Assembly (NCBI GenBank): GCA_003254905.1
Contig: QANU01046441.1
Coordinates: 358,665-422,664, forward strand
DNA length: 64,000 nucleotides
DNA from: Nissolia schottii
Taxonomy: Eukaryota > Streptophyta > Magnoliopsida > Fabales > Fabaceae
Direction: 5' to 3'
In this document: piece by piece, positions 1 to 12,299 of the stretch
How positions within the stretch are numbered: position 1 is the first letter of the stretch
How the letters are laid out: each line of letters begins with the position of its first letter
Position numbers and translations under genes: made by a program
The notes under the pieces: model-generated
The model's input: the letters and a program-made list of their open reading frames with translations, nothing else
Database searches by the model: none
Told to the model about the DNA's origin: nothing

Positions 1-1781
1 TTACTGTGTGCCATCTTTATTTTATTTTTTATTTTTTTTCTCAACCCGGCTTAGTCAAAGAATCGAGCTGATCACCACTTTAGCCAACTCTATGTTATTA
101 TTAATGCTTAGCAATCAAATCAGACAATTTTGTTTTCTTAACAAGTTACCTTTATAAACCTCCTGAAAACCTAAGTTAGCCGTATTATTGTATTTTATTT
201 AATAATTCTTATTATTTTTGTAAAAATTACGATTAAGAAATTCAATTGAAATTTTTTGGCTAAGTTAAGTAGCATTTTTTTTGGGTTAAAGATAAATAAA
301 TAAAAAATATTACAAAAATGCTCAAACCAATCCAAAAGAAAGTTGAGTGTAGGACATAGAAGCACAAAGTAAAGAACTAGCTATTGCACCCAAAAAACTT
401 CTTGTGGAATTAGTAAGAAACTAGGCCAAACAAAAAGCTGAAAACTATGAGGGGAATAAAAAACAAGCCATCTAATTCAATCCCTTCACTTATTCCATCA
501 AGGTTGAGACAAGTGCCCAAGCAAATGACCAACAAAAAAGGAAAAAATCCTAAGCATTTTACATAAAGAAAACCTCCAACAAGGTTAAAGAAGTTATACA
601 CACACCCCTTATAACCTCAAAGATAGATAAAATGTATTCTTTCATCAATTGAAAAATAAACAGGAGGAGGTTCTAAAATTAAAACAAAGATAAAGCAGAA
701 GATTCTTAAATATGTCAAAACACTAGCTATACGATAATGCTAAAGAAGATAAAGTGCTAAACTAAAATTAAAAAACAAGTAAAATGACAAGTCAGAAAAA
801 CAATGGCAAAAATGATGAGCATCTTGAAGATACTAGTCAACTTGACCTTGAAAGAACACTAATTTTAATTTGGTGTTTTATGAAGGGGATAGTGCTACTC
901 CTCTTCCCTCTCAAAGGTCGAATGCACCATTCAATGCTAAATCACATTTTATTGACCATTGTTTTACTTTTACATATAATTGTCCTAAACCTCTAAGTTG
1001 CTTCTTATTCGTAAGGTTTAGAATTGCATGGAAGCAACACTCGCAAAAAGAGTGGGGAGATAGAGAGCAAGCAAATGTTGGTGAGATGGGAGGCACATCA
1101 AGGTGAGCAAGGGAGAGGCGCAGGGAGGCAAAGGAGAGAGATTTAATGTCGGCAACTTGCAAGGTAGGAGAAGAGTCTAGTAGGGTTTTGTTTTTTTACA
1201 TGTCCATTTACTCAATAGCTCTTTTAACTTGCAACGTGAATAATTTTTGGAGACGAAAGACGACAATCATAAAACTCTAGACCTCTTGTCATAGTAGACG
1301 TGATATAAAGTAGTGAATGTATGTTATCTATTATATTACTTGACACGGGTGAATCAAATTATGAATGAATTCAATAATATCATCAACTGCGTTGCAGTCC
1401 ACTCCCCTAATTGTATCCATTGTCTCTCATTCGGCGCTTCTTGCCCATATTCTTTTCTTGACAGACTTTGTACACTTGATCTTGTGTCATTCTCAAAATT
1501 GAGCTGCCAAAAATATTCTCATGATTGCATTAAGCCGTTGAAGTTAGACAAGAAAACAGAGAAGCACTAAGTATGTTCTCCCTTGTGCGGGTGACATGCA
1601 CCCTCCTGTGAACAGAAATTGTTCCATGAAGTACTATTCTTATAGCTATAGAATATTATAGACCTATATTGAATTGTCAAAATGGAGTGAGTCTCTGAAA
1701 CTTATGGTTAGTTTAAAAAATGTTTGACGATTTGGTAGTAGCTTCTATAGAATCCATAATTATACTGTCTCCTGAATGCAG
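1..1781. other. Intergenic, no supported gene
   Basis: AT-rich sequence with poly-T and poly-A runs. Several 60-85 codon open frames occur on both strands, but none shows a recognisable domain, consistent codon use or a splice context, so I treat them as chance. I see no RNA gene. Confidence 0.5.
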
Positions 1782-1904
1782 GTCTTTGGCTGGCTATCAT
1801 TTAAAGGGCTTCCAATAGTGAATATGATAAACACAAATTCCATTGCAGTCTTGATTTTTGTTGTGCCCCTTATCACTATTGCTATATTTACTTGCGGTGA
1901 CAAT
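1782..1904 (+). other. Orphan exon-like segment, membrane-type peptide
   Basis: This 123-base stretch is open for 41 codons and lies exactly between an acceptor-like TGCAG and a donor-like GTAAGG, with both junctions in phase 0. The translated peptide begins VFGWLSFKGLPIV and continues with a hydrophobic stretch (LIFVVPLITIAIF), like one exon of a multi-pass membrane protein. I do not recognise the family and found no neighbouring exon on either side. A MULE-like terminus begins 25 bases downstream. It could be a relic exon left by a deleted gene, or chance. Confidence 0.3.
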
Positions 1905-1928
1905 GTAAGGAAAAAAATATTATAATTA

Positions 1929-2060
1929 AGGGTTAAATATGTTTTTAGTTTATATAAAATTAAAATTTTTGTAGTTTATTTTTGAATTTTATTTTATTAG
2001 AAATTAGTCAATGAAAAAAATTTGGTAAGTTTTAATCCCTTCAGTTAGAAGAAGACGTTA
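1929..2060 (+). repeat. MULE-type terminal repeat fragment
   Basis: The sequence starts GGGTTAAATATGTTTTTAGT, the same terminus as the complete 427-bp element at 23234-23660. The complementary right terminus was not found downstream, so this appears to be a one-sided or truncated copy. Confidence 0.45.
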
Positions 2061-2632
2061 ATTACTGACGTAGTCGTTAAAGAAATGGATCTTCTTAAAT
2101 GAAATTTTTGTCACGCGAAGTCAAGCTAGTGAAACATTTCATTATCAATTGAGAATGTGCAATTTATACATGTCTTAAGCAACAAAAAAAAATTAATGGT
2201 AAGATATTACACTTGACCTCATATAATAATAATTTTCCTTAAAAAAATCCTCTTCCAGTAACTAAAATCTATATAGTTGGCATAAAAGGGAAAATAAGTA
2301 ATATAAAAAAATATTCCATCGTGGGATTATGAGACATGATAGGTAAGTAAGGAGGGTAACATACAACCCAAACAAGTAAAGAATATGGCATACAAGTGAT
2401 CTTTTATTTATTTATTTATTTATTTTATTAAAGAATATCGGTATATCTATTTTTCATGAATACTCAACGTTCGTACTTACATTTACAAAACACTCACAAA
2501 GTATGAGGTTTATTAGAAAAAAGAGTTGAACATAGTAAATCCCTATTTTTATTAGTACGAGCATTGAGGGTTTACTAAAAATAGATGTGAAAAAATAGCA
2601 TCAGTCGCTTTTATAATGGATGAATGCTCTAA

Positions 2633-2873
2633 ATGGTTCTTAAGTTTTTCACCGGTATTCACATCAATTTTTTTTTTTAAAAACTTAATTAATCTCTAAA
2701 TATTTTAAACGTCACCCTTTTTGTCATTTCGTCAGAAATGTTTATCGACTAAAAAGAGTAATATTTAAAATATTTAGAAATCAATTAAAAGAGTTTAAAG
2801 ACCAATTAAAATTTTTTTTGTTAAAAGATCAATGTGAATACTAGTTAAAAGTTCAGGGATCCATCACGACATA
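2633..2873. repeat. Fold-back MITE, about 240 bp
   Basis: The left arm (about 2633-2725) and right arm (about 2755-2873) are diverged reverse complements, sharing the core TATTCACAT and the stretch around CTAAATATTTTAAA. Almost the whole element would fold into one hairpin. It is non-coding and resembles the element at 63030-63300 in layout and wording. Confidence 0.55.
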
Positions 2874-5800
2874 TCCCTTTTTATAATTGGGCGTACAAAT
2901 AACATTAATTTTTATTCTCTTATTTTGCATTCGGTTGTTAAAATAAAACAGGATTACGAAATAAAAAGACATAAAATCATGTTTGGTTGTTGAGACAAGT
3001 ACAAAAACTTTTATTTTAGAACAAAAAATTAATGTATTTTCTATACCTCTATTTTAATGAGACATGGAGACAAGACACAGAGACATGACATTTCAGATTA
3101 AGATAATATATTTTTTATTTTTTATTAAATTAATGCAATAAAATATTTTAAGTCATTTGGCGTATATTTTTTATTTTATTTCTATTAAATGAAACAAGAT
3201 ATTAATACAAATAAATGTATTTAGTACATCATCACTATTTTTTTATATTTCTAACCTCATATCTCTGTATTATTGTCCTATCCCAAAAAAATACTTTGCT
3301 TGGCGTGCAATGTTCTGGTAAACTTGGCTAGCTTCCTTGGCCCTGTTTGTGCGCCTATTGTAAATTCGAAATATAAAGATGGGCCTACCAAATTTCAATG
3401 GAGGTAGGTCCACTTAAAGCGCAACCCATTTGAAGGAATGAAGACTGCCAGCGTAAAGTACCTCAACGTTTTCCTACTTCTCATGACCATAAAAAAAAAA
3501 AAAGGTTGTTTTCTCACTTAGGTTCTAGATTAAAGCGATAGAGTCTCATTCTTAAATTATTAAAATAAAAAGTGAGATTTATTTATCATTTATTAATTAA
3601 AGGGTTAAACATCTTATTTTATCATTAACATGAGTTTCTTACTTTAAAATATTTTTATATTAATGTAAGCGTATGCGATATGCTCTGATTGAATTAAAGT
3701 CAGAGGACCAAATTGAAGATTTTATTTTATTATTTGAATTTTATGAATAGAGTAGAGTAAAGTTGTGATTCCATAATTTGAAAATTAAGTGACAATAAAT
3801 GAAATGATCATGATTATAATTGAAAAATAAGGATTTCATCTCATTCCTCTCAAATTAAGGGTCCCAAGTGGCGTGTTATGTGAGTATAAGCAATTGTACA
3901 AGAGTATTTGTTGTGGAATATTTACAACTTTGTCCATAAAAATTGTCATGGTTGAAAATTTGCAAATTTGATATAAAAAAATTATCATAATAAAAACTTA
4001 CAACTTTAACCTGAAAAGTTATAATATTGATAATTATAATGTTTTTTCTTGGATATAACGGATTTAGTATATTCTCATTTGTATGACATAGGCAGCTCGG
4101 AGCAAATTACATAAATTCTCCTGTGGGCTTTTGTTTTGATTTGTGATACTGCAGTAATTTTTCCCAACAATTTGAATTTGAACATAGTATAATATCTCGC
4201 AACCGAATTTAGAGACCGCAAACATCTATCAACATCAAAAAATTGTTTTCTACGCAACATGTTCTTAAAAAATAATGAAAAAATAAACCATGATTTCAGG
4301 AGTTTCCTTGTCTCAGATTTTAGCCAGAAGACATTCTACCAGAGAGTACTCTCGCTCTAGGTACATGCATGCTCCGCAGAAACAACATGCTGATATATAT
4401 CAGCAAACAAAAACTTTCTCAGTAAACTGTATAGACTTGGTGTTATAAATTATAATTATATTCTATAGGATGCTATTTGATACCCCTGCATGTGTGAAGT
4501 GAACAGAGTCCCTAAAAACAAATGAAGAGGCAGCAGGGGACAGAGAAGCTGAATCAACTGGGAGTTCTCGTGTGGAGAGAGGGTGTCTTTGCTGTCTTCG
4601 CTAACAGACAACCCAACTTGACCTGATTGCCATGCATAACTGAAACACACCCGTCACATTCCAAAAGTTTATTACCTCTTCCTATTATTTTTTTTTTTAA
4701 CTTTTAATTTTCCTCGATCCAATCTCTTTGATTCTCTTCCCTTCGTTTCATGGCAAGATACTAATTAGTCAGACCCCCAAGAAATTTCCTTTTTACTAGT
4801 CCTAACTCCTAATTAAGGTTTTTTAACTGATAAGAGAAAAAGTTAGGTAAATTATAATGTTAGTGTTTTCGGTACACTAGATAATATTGAGTGAGGATAA
4901 AGTAATAAGAGTGAAAACTCATGAATGGGAGACAACAACAAACAACTTGGAAGTTTATTGCTTCCTCTAATTCGTAATTTTTGTCACTTGCATTTTATCT
5001 TCTTATGGTTTCTAACCACGTTAGACATAAGGGGTTGCATTCATTATAAATGTCGGGTTGAAATTTTAAGAGTGATGCTGACAAAATTAAACTAACAATC
5101 TCCATCCAATGCTAGCCAGGGGATTTGAACCCATGCTCTTGCTTTCATACCATTCGTTGGATCGAATGCTTACTAATAGGCTAGAATTTATAACTATTAG
5201 TAATAGCGCAACACTTTATCTCTTTATGGTTTAGAATTACATTTAATATAAGGGGTTGCACCTATTATAAACGTTATGGGTTAAGAAGTTAAGCTCATCG
5301 AATCTTAAAAGTGAAGTTGACCAAATTAAACCAACAATATACTAAGTCGCTAAATAAGTGCTTACAAATGACTGATTGATAGAAGAATTTGAAACTTTAC
5401 TGAAGTCATGACAGTGAGAGAAAGACTAGCACGTGAGTTAACCCCATGGGGGGAAAATAGTCAAGTTTGAAGAGAAAAACATTATAACAAAAAAAATGTA
5501 TGATGGAAAAAAAGGCATAAAGTCATTCAAAATGTTATTCTCTTTGAACAGTAAGACTTAAGAAAGCACGTTAGCTTTCTTCCCCAGAAGAGGGCCAACA
5601 GGACCCCAGCCAAACTTTAGAAAAATGAGTTTAATTAATTACATTAAGAAAATGGGGTGTCATTGTCCAATGTTCCATTCCATTCTATTCCACCATCCTT
5701 GCAGGGGCCCCTTTTTTTGATCAGATCAGACAGACAGGCTTAAAAGAACAGCATATTCATTCTGATGATTCTGACCATTGAGGGAATATATCTGTACTTT

Positions 5801-6386
5801 TTTGCTATAGTTGGAGCATGCACGAGGGCTGCAATTTTAAGTAGATTAAGAAAATGAAAGGCCCCAAAGAAGGGAGTGTAGTTGATGAGGGCATGGGGTT
5901 ATAGCTTTTTGACCATCCCTCGTTGATCACAGCCCCAAGAAAGGGGAGAGGGAGAAGGAAGGAAGGGAAAAGAAAGGGTCCTAGGATCTGGTGATGAAAG
6001 ACTTGAGAAATGTGGAAATGTGGTTTAAGGCGTGGGGGAATATGTTTGGCTAGTGGCACGCGAACTTATCGCCACAAATCATGAGAGAGAGATAATGAGA
6101 TACATACTACATACTAGTAGGCATTCTTTAAATCCTTTTTGTAAAAGGTCTTTTACACTTCCCGAAAGAATTTATAGAAAGGAAGAATATTGGCATTTAG
6201 AAAAGAAAAGCCGGTTGGCTGTTTCATCTGCTTGATCTTCTCCTTCTTTATGATAAGAGTACCGATATCCTTACTAATGAATGGTGAATATATTTAACCA
6301 CACCTATATATTTTAGTAAAAAAAAAGTCATGGCGCTAGGAGAACAATGCATGAATAGATTAAGTCTTCTTCTCTAATTTTCACTG
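2874..6386. other. Intergenic, AT-rich
   Basis: No gene is supported. The part from about 2920 to 3310 contains phrases such as GAGACATGGAGACAAGACACAGAGACATG and, near 3260-3295, CTCTGTATTATTGTCC, which look like the ends of a degenerate inverted-repeat transposon whose boundaries I cannot define. The short frames near 4075-4650 and 5805-6235 have no recognisable content. Confidence 0.4.
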
Positions 6387-6806
6387 GCTTATGATATTAT
6401 TTACTTTGGGGCTCGTCCCTCAAGGATTTAAAATGTGTCACAAAGAATAAGTATTCACACTCAGATAAGGCATGTTTCTTCACCTCTCCAACTGATGTGG
6501 GACTTCGGGAGCTAGCTCCTCCTTGTACTCGTATGGGGCCAACGTCATCGCTGGCACATCAATCCCAGTTTAAATTTGTGAGGGGTCAACCCCAAAGTGG
6601 ATGATATCGCAAGTTGGTTGTGTGGGATGTTTATCAGAGCATGGCCAACAAGGATGCTAGCCCCACAAGATGGTGAGGGGAGTTAGCTCCCGAAGTCCTA
6701 CAATGGTTAGAGAGGGGAATGAAATATGATTTATAAGGGTCATATATCTCCTTTGCGACGCGTTTTAAATCTGAGAGACAATCCCAAAGTGGATAATATC
6801 ATAAGC
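6387..6806. mobile_element. Inverted-repeat element, about 420 bp
   Basis: The terminal arms of roughly 140 bp are reverse complements with mismatches. The left arm starts GCTTATGATATTATTTACTT, and the right end read in reverse starts GCTTATGATATTATCCACTT. Both arms also contain GGACTTCGGGAGCTA. There is no coding capacity and I could not see a clear target duplication. It is most simply a non-autonomous DNA transposon. Confidence 0.6.
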
Positions 6807-7984
6807 GACTAGGTCGTGCGGACAAACTAAAAATAATAAAAAATAAAAAGAAAAGCTGGAATAAGAGGAAAGTGGCCAAGAATTTGGAGGGGGAAAAAAG
6901 AAAGTGGGCAATTAGCAAAACCCAAGGAGAGTGTCTCCTAGTGCAGGCTCAAGGCAGGTCCCCTTTAGCGCCGTTGTCCCCGCGCGCTTTTTTGGTTTGT
7001 TGCCTTATTTTCTCCATATTTCCAATTGTTCTTTGTGTGTCTTCGTGTGAAAGAAAAGATTGCAATTCCTCTACGTTCCGAAACTTCTTTCAAGACATAT
7101 ATCACTACGCTGACATTCTGCGCTATGTTCCCAATCTCAATATACATATCTCTCTCTTTCCCTTCAAACTCATAGTTTGATCAAACACTTTCATTAATAA
7201 CATGCCATAATATTTGAGATAACTAACTCCATAGGGATTTGCCATGCAATTAATGCGACTTAGTCTAGCTAATGTGATTCAAGAAGATCCTACAAGAACC
7301 AAATGGGGATTATGGGATAGTTGATTTTTGTTTTTTGAAACAAAAGGAATGTGTAATCAAATTTTTGAAAGGAAGCTTCTTTAATTAATTTAGAGTAACC
7401 CTTTTAAAATATGTAATTAGTGATGTTGGGTGTATGTTTTTAGAAAACCATGATTTGTTCATACAGCCAGGGTGCATATAAGCCAACTATCTTATTCTGT
7501 CTTGATCAGTCTTTATACTAAAAAGCAATAATCAAATGCAAGCATGATCTAAAAAAAGGGTCCTAGTAAAAAAAAAAAACAATAATTAATGTTAGAAAGA
7601 AAGGGGCACAATTAAAGGAGTTGTTTGGGATGTGTTTTTCATATTTGTGTGTGTGGAGAATATTTTTCAGGTAGCATGCGCAAAGACAGAAGAAGGCTAG
7701 CCTTTGATTTTTATTTGAGTACAAACTAAGCATGACAAACCCTAAAGTAAGTGTTGCTCCCCCTTGACATCATTCCACTCACCTTCTTCCACCTTAATTC
7801 TCATCCCGAGGCACAGCCCTACCCATCTCTATTTACATTCTCTTCTTCTCCACCCCACCTTCAATCCTCACTTCCAAGTTCCACTCTTCATTATATCTTC
7901 TATACACCCTTCTCTCCCTCTCTCCCCAAATACATGTTCTTAGAGCTCAAGTATTTTGTATTCCTATCTTACATTTTTATTTTA

Positions 7985-8285
7985 TTTCATTTTGTCGCAT
8001 ATATGTTGATATCATACGTTATTCATCATATATATCTAACCTTATTTTCCTTCTTTGAAAGCCTATATGGACATTAGGTTCATCAACCTAGTTAATAATT
8101 AGTTGTATTCATCCTTCAAATACTTCTTTCTTTTCTTTTCATTTTGTCACATATATATTTGATCATATTATTATTCATCATCATCTAACCTTTATTCTTC
8201 TTTGGAAGCCATGAATATGTTATTGTTACATATTAGGCCCATCTAAACCCTAGTTAATTAGTTGCATTCATCCCTTCAAATATAC
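7985..8285 (+). repeat. Diverged tandem duplication, two units of about 145 bp
   Basis: Unit one (about 7985-8128) and unit two (about 8138-8283) follow the same order of phrases: TTCATTTTGTC, CATATAT, TTATTCATCAT, ATCTAACCT, TTCTTTG, AAGCC, CATTAGG or ATTAGG, CTAGTTAAT, TTCATCC and TTCAAATA. Indels and substitutions separate them, so the duplication is not recent. Confidence 0.55.
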
Positions 8286-8900
8286 AAAGAAACCACCATT
8301 AATTAAACGATAGTGCTATATAGTTTGGTACAACCACAAATCAATGTTGTTGAAGCTGTGTGAGGGGAGATATAAAGACAAATTACACAAAGGCAAAAAG
8401 AACCCTCCCCATTCCTATGTCTTTTGTCCATTTCCCAGATTTTGAAATCTCATCCTTACCCCGTGATTTGGTATGTGGAGAACCCACTTCTTCTTGCCTT
8501 GTAATATAAATCTAATTTATTTATGGTTTTTGTGCTTTTTCCACTTTATTGGTTTTCATTTTAGGTATGCTGCTAGCATAAATATAGTTGCACCTGATCA
8601 ATGCAATGATAGTGACTCCCATCAATCAATTGAAGAATTTAAATTTTGTGTGGTTAGTATAATGTGATGTTTCTAAATTACACCGACCTTATGTCTCCCT
8701 CTCACCACCCTCTAATTCTCTTCAGCTCCACCATCGTCATAGAGTACTCATAATATATACTCATATTTCATATTCATGCTTTACTTTCAACATGGCCACC
8801 TAGCTAATAATTGTGAATTAGGTGCACCATGGGACCATTTGGGATATTCTTTAATATTGGAAACACCTTTTTCCTTCCCTTTTTGGTAAATATAGCCTAT

Positions 8901-8901
<1 letters not shown>

Positions 8902-8933
<32 letters not shown>
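8902..8933. repeat. (AG)n microsatellite
   Basis: About 16 uninterrupted AG units lie roughly 220 bp upstream of the MIR171 hairpin. In plants GA/CT tracts are common near transcription starts, so it may be part of a promoter or leader, but position is the only support. Confidence 0.8.
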
Positions 8934-8935
<2 letters not shown>

Positions 8936-9139
8936 AGCCATGAAAATAACCACTTGGAATTTGTCTTAATTCCCACACCCCAGTAATAATGTTGTGTAGT
9001 TGGAACATGGATATTGATCAAGTCATGAATGATATCCATGACTAGATAGAGATCATATCTCTTTTTTGTGCATGTGCTATAAGATAGAATGCACTTATAA
9101 GAGAGAGTGGTGATGATGATGTTTGGGGTATGGGAAGCA

Positions 9140-9255
9140 GACAGAGAAAGCGATGTTGGTGAGGTTCAATCCGAAGACGGATTTACCATGATACAAAGGC
9201 AGTAAAATACGATCTCAGATTGAGCCGCGCCAATATCACTTTTTTATCATGATAC
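9140..9255 (+). ncRNA. MIR171: MIR171 precursor hairpin
   Basis: The 3' arm holds TTGAGCCGCGCCAATATCAC plus a final T at 9220-9240, a miR171-type guide. The 5' arm at 9151-9171 (begins CGATGTTGGTGAGG) is its partner. Pairing runs from G9152-C9237 to C9171-G9218 with a single internal A-G mismatch (9162/9227) and a few G-U pairs. If both 21-mers are the products, each has a 2-nt 3' overhang, as expected of DCL1. The terminal loop is about 46 nt. miR171 cleaves mRNAs of GRAS-family HAM/SCL6 transcription factors that control meristem maintenance. The guide matches the known family; the duplex was derived from this sequence. Primary transcript ends are not determined. Family assignment is confident; the paralogue letter is not. 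Confidence 0.93.
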
Positions 9256-10441
9256 TCTCTTGTTGAGAATATTCCCGTATATCCCATATGGATTAATTTG
9301 ATCTTAATCATCATTATCACTGCATAACATTTCCATTCTTGAATTGAAATTCTAGCTACTGCTACGTCCAACTGCAAACCCCCCCCCCCCCCCATGAACC
9401 TCAAGTGCTATATATAGGACTTGGCCATAATTCATACAGGTATATATATGCTATGTTTATATCACTTTCTTTAATTTCTCATGGAGCGCAGAAAACCACC
9501 CGCATCCGAGCCCTGTACCTGTAGGAACTCTGACCCTCTTTGATTAAGGGATCAAGCTCCTTCGCCACCTTAACCAACCTCGATCTCATGTTGGTGCAGG
9601 TGAGAGTATACATGCCATAAATACATATGTGCTCTTATTTTTTCTCTCTCTTGTTTAATTTGCTGTTGGTTAATTTTTTTGGTTTGGTAAAATTGATGCA
9701 TATTGTATACCGTGTCCTGATTTATTCTCAGTTTTTCTTTGCTTCTCGTTTTACCAAAGGTTTGTGTTTTGTTTAGACATCACATCACACACCCCTCTCT
9801 GAATTCTTCCCAATCATATCGGTCTCTTTGAAGATGGTTTGGTTAATAGGTCAAAAGTAATAATACGTACATGCACTTTTTATTTGTATTTTTCCATGCT
9901 CATCTCTTTTATCTAAATTTAATTTGTTATGCAACTAAATACAATTTTTTTTATTTATTTGTTACCTGCTCATAAAAATAGACCATATTACTTACTTCTT
10001 TTTGTGTGTGTAATGACCATAATTTTTACGTATTAATTAAACAACAAGAGAGTAGACAATGAAGTTCGTGAAGACGTGCGTGCACTTATTATGTATGTGA
10101 AAAACTATAAAATACATTAATATGATTATGAGTTTAATTTTGATATCATCCAATCAATTTATTTCATTTGAATGACATTTCAAATAGTAGATATGATAGT
10201 TAACTATATTCATTAATGTATTGGTATATAATTGGACGAGAGTGTAAAGAGTTTAATGTAAGGAGGTCTAACATATAATGTCAACTAATTGAGCAACTGT
10301 TTATAAGTCAAATTGAGCACAGTATATGGTTTAATTATTAATAGAATTGTCATCCAGGAAATCAGGAGGAAGAAAAAAAAGGGACATGGTTATAGTAAAA
10401 CTGTTGCTAGTGAGCTGACAAACTGATTATGATATCTCATG

Positions 10442-10445
<4 letters not shown>

Positions 10446-10491
<46 letters not shown>
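10446..10491. repeat. (TA)n microsatellite
   Basis: About 23 uninterrupted TA units. Length is likely polymorphic between individuals. Confidence 0.9.
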
Positions 10492-10494
<3 letters not shown>

Positions 10495-11705
10495 GTTATT
10501 TGTGCATACTATATATATTTAGACACCTTTAATTTATGAAGAAACCATGAGTTATATTACAATACAATGAGTGATAGTTATATATATCTTATGGTGGACT
10601 CAATTTTTTCTTTAGCCATTGTCTTTTTCTAGATGTGATCATTGCACTATGTCTGTATTTTAATGTTGAACATAGCTAATGGACATATATATGTGAATGT
10701 AAGTGTGGATGAGTATATATGTATTGAGATGAAAGTGTTGTATATATTTATATGGGATGGATCTTGTATTTGGTGTTGAAGGATTATGTACAAATAATAA
10801 ATAGAATAGCACGGCTTGTCTCCGGCTCTAATGGTTGGTTTACTTTTCTTCAAGCCAAATATTAGTTAGTTTAGTTGTTACAGATCTACAGATTCAAGAT
10901 AGATATATAGCCGTCCATTCAAACCCAATAAATGTATAAGATCCATTTTTGTAGTGAAAACTTCCAAACAAATTAAAATTGTCAATCTAGAGATTGTAGG
11001 GTCTTTACATTTGAACTCCCACGTAAAGGTGTAGACAGAAAAGGATCTATAGTACTACCACAGTGTTTTACCATGATGAGTAGTATATATACAGAACAAC
11101 AACACTTATTAACTAGAGTCTGTTGTTGGACGGTAAGCTAAAGTATTAATATTTTAGCTAGTTTTGAAAATTCCAGTATCAATACTTAGATTTTTCTCAA
11201 GTAAATCAATCAAATATTAGTCTATCACACACTAGATATCAAATACCACACTGAATCTACCATGTCAGATAATTGTTTGTTTTTTTTTNAGATTAGATTT
11301 TAAAAGAAAATTTTACTTTTAATTTTTGAATTTTATATAAAAATTAACTTTTAATCACTTTTTAAAAGGTTAAAACAAACACGTGTATGTTACATAAGTA
11401 CATAATAAATTATTGGTTAACATTTTTTTTTTTACTTAGATTGAAAGTGAAACATCATTTTACATGTAGATATTTCTTTTGTTTCAATTTGAATGATCGT
11501 TTTGGATTAACACAAAAACTAAGAAAATAAATAGTAAAATTAAAGTTGAGGAAACAAATCCTCTTAATGGTCCATGAGCAATCAAAATCTAAATGAAAAA
11601 GCTCGTTTGATTTCTATAGTTTGTGATGAAACGTGGCTTCCCATCCCAAATATTCCTATTACTCATTGGGCTGAAGAATATTTGAAAAACACATGCAGTC
11701 AATGT

Positions 11706-11718
<13 letters not shown>

Positions 11719-11743
<25 letters not shown>
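11719..11743. repeat. (TA)n microsatellite
   Basis: About 12 TA units inside non-coding AT-rich sequence. Confidence 0.85.
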
Positions 11744-12299
11744 TCTTTTTATCCTAATATGTGCTTTCCAATTAATGAAATTGACTAATCTAATTTAGAA
11801 TATTGTGATGGTCATTTTTAATACATTTTTTTCTTCCAAAAATTCAAATCCAAAATTCTTTATGAAAGGAACAAATTTGTCTACCATTTTATCAATCTTA
11901 TGTTAATATAGCCTTTTTAGTTTGGAGATTTATTTTCTTACCCTTTTAACAAGCTTATCATTTTGAGTATTTACTATAAAAGTTGGCTCAAATTGTTATG
12001 ATCAGAGTTTTAAATAAGGATAAAAAATCGGTTAAACCCTAATTAAGAATGGCTAATCATCTTAATTAGTAGTGATAAGCCGGAAATGATTTTTGACGAC
12101 AGCAATATGGTCTTATTTTAAGTGTCATCGTATTCCTTGTCTCAATACACACAAAGAAAAGAAAAATAATAGGTGGATACTATGGGTGTTAATAGAAAAT
12201 AATAAAGGATAAGAAACATGATTGCATCTCTTTCTCTCTCCAACTTTTTTCTTTCTTCTCTTTTTATATTTGTTTTCTCTCTCCGACGTATTTATAGTC

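Larger units (their letters stand above)
6807..9139. other. Non-coding region upstream of MIR171
   Basis: No protein gene is supported. The 102- and 108-codon frames at 6872-7180 and 7751-8077 are low-complexity or unrecognised. The region may contain the promoter and 5' part of the MIR171 primary transcript, which I cannot delimit. It contains the direct duplication at 7985-8285 and the GA microsatellite at 8902-8933. Confidence 0.4.
9256..12299. other. Non-coding region downstream of MIR171
   Basis: No protein gene is supported. A somewhat GC-richer patch at 9481-9605 ends with a donor-like GCAGGTGAGAG and could be an exon of the MIR171 primary transcript, which is a guess. An ambiguous base is present at 11289. 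The frame at 11574-11798 runs into a TA microsatellite and is not convincing. Confidence 0.4.

Noticed and set aside
5100-5160. tRNA-like phrase GGGGATTTGAACCCATG
   Set aside because: No acceptor stem or cloverleaf could be built around it; such phrases also occur in retroelement debris.
7751-8077. 108-codon frame upstream of MIR171
   Set aside because: Pyrimidine-rich, runs into the tandem duplication, no recognisable domain.
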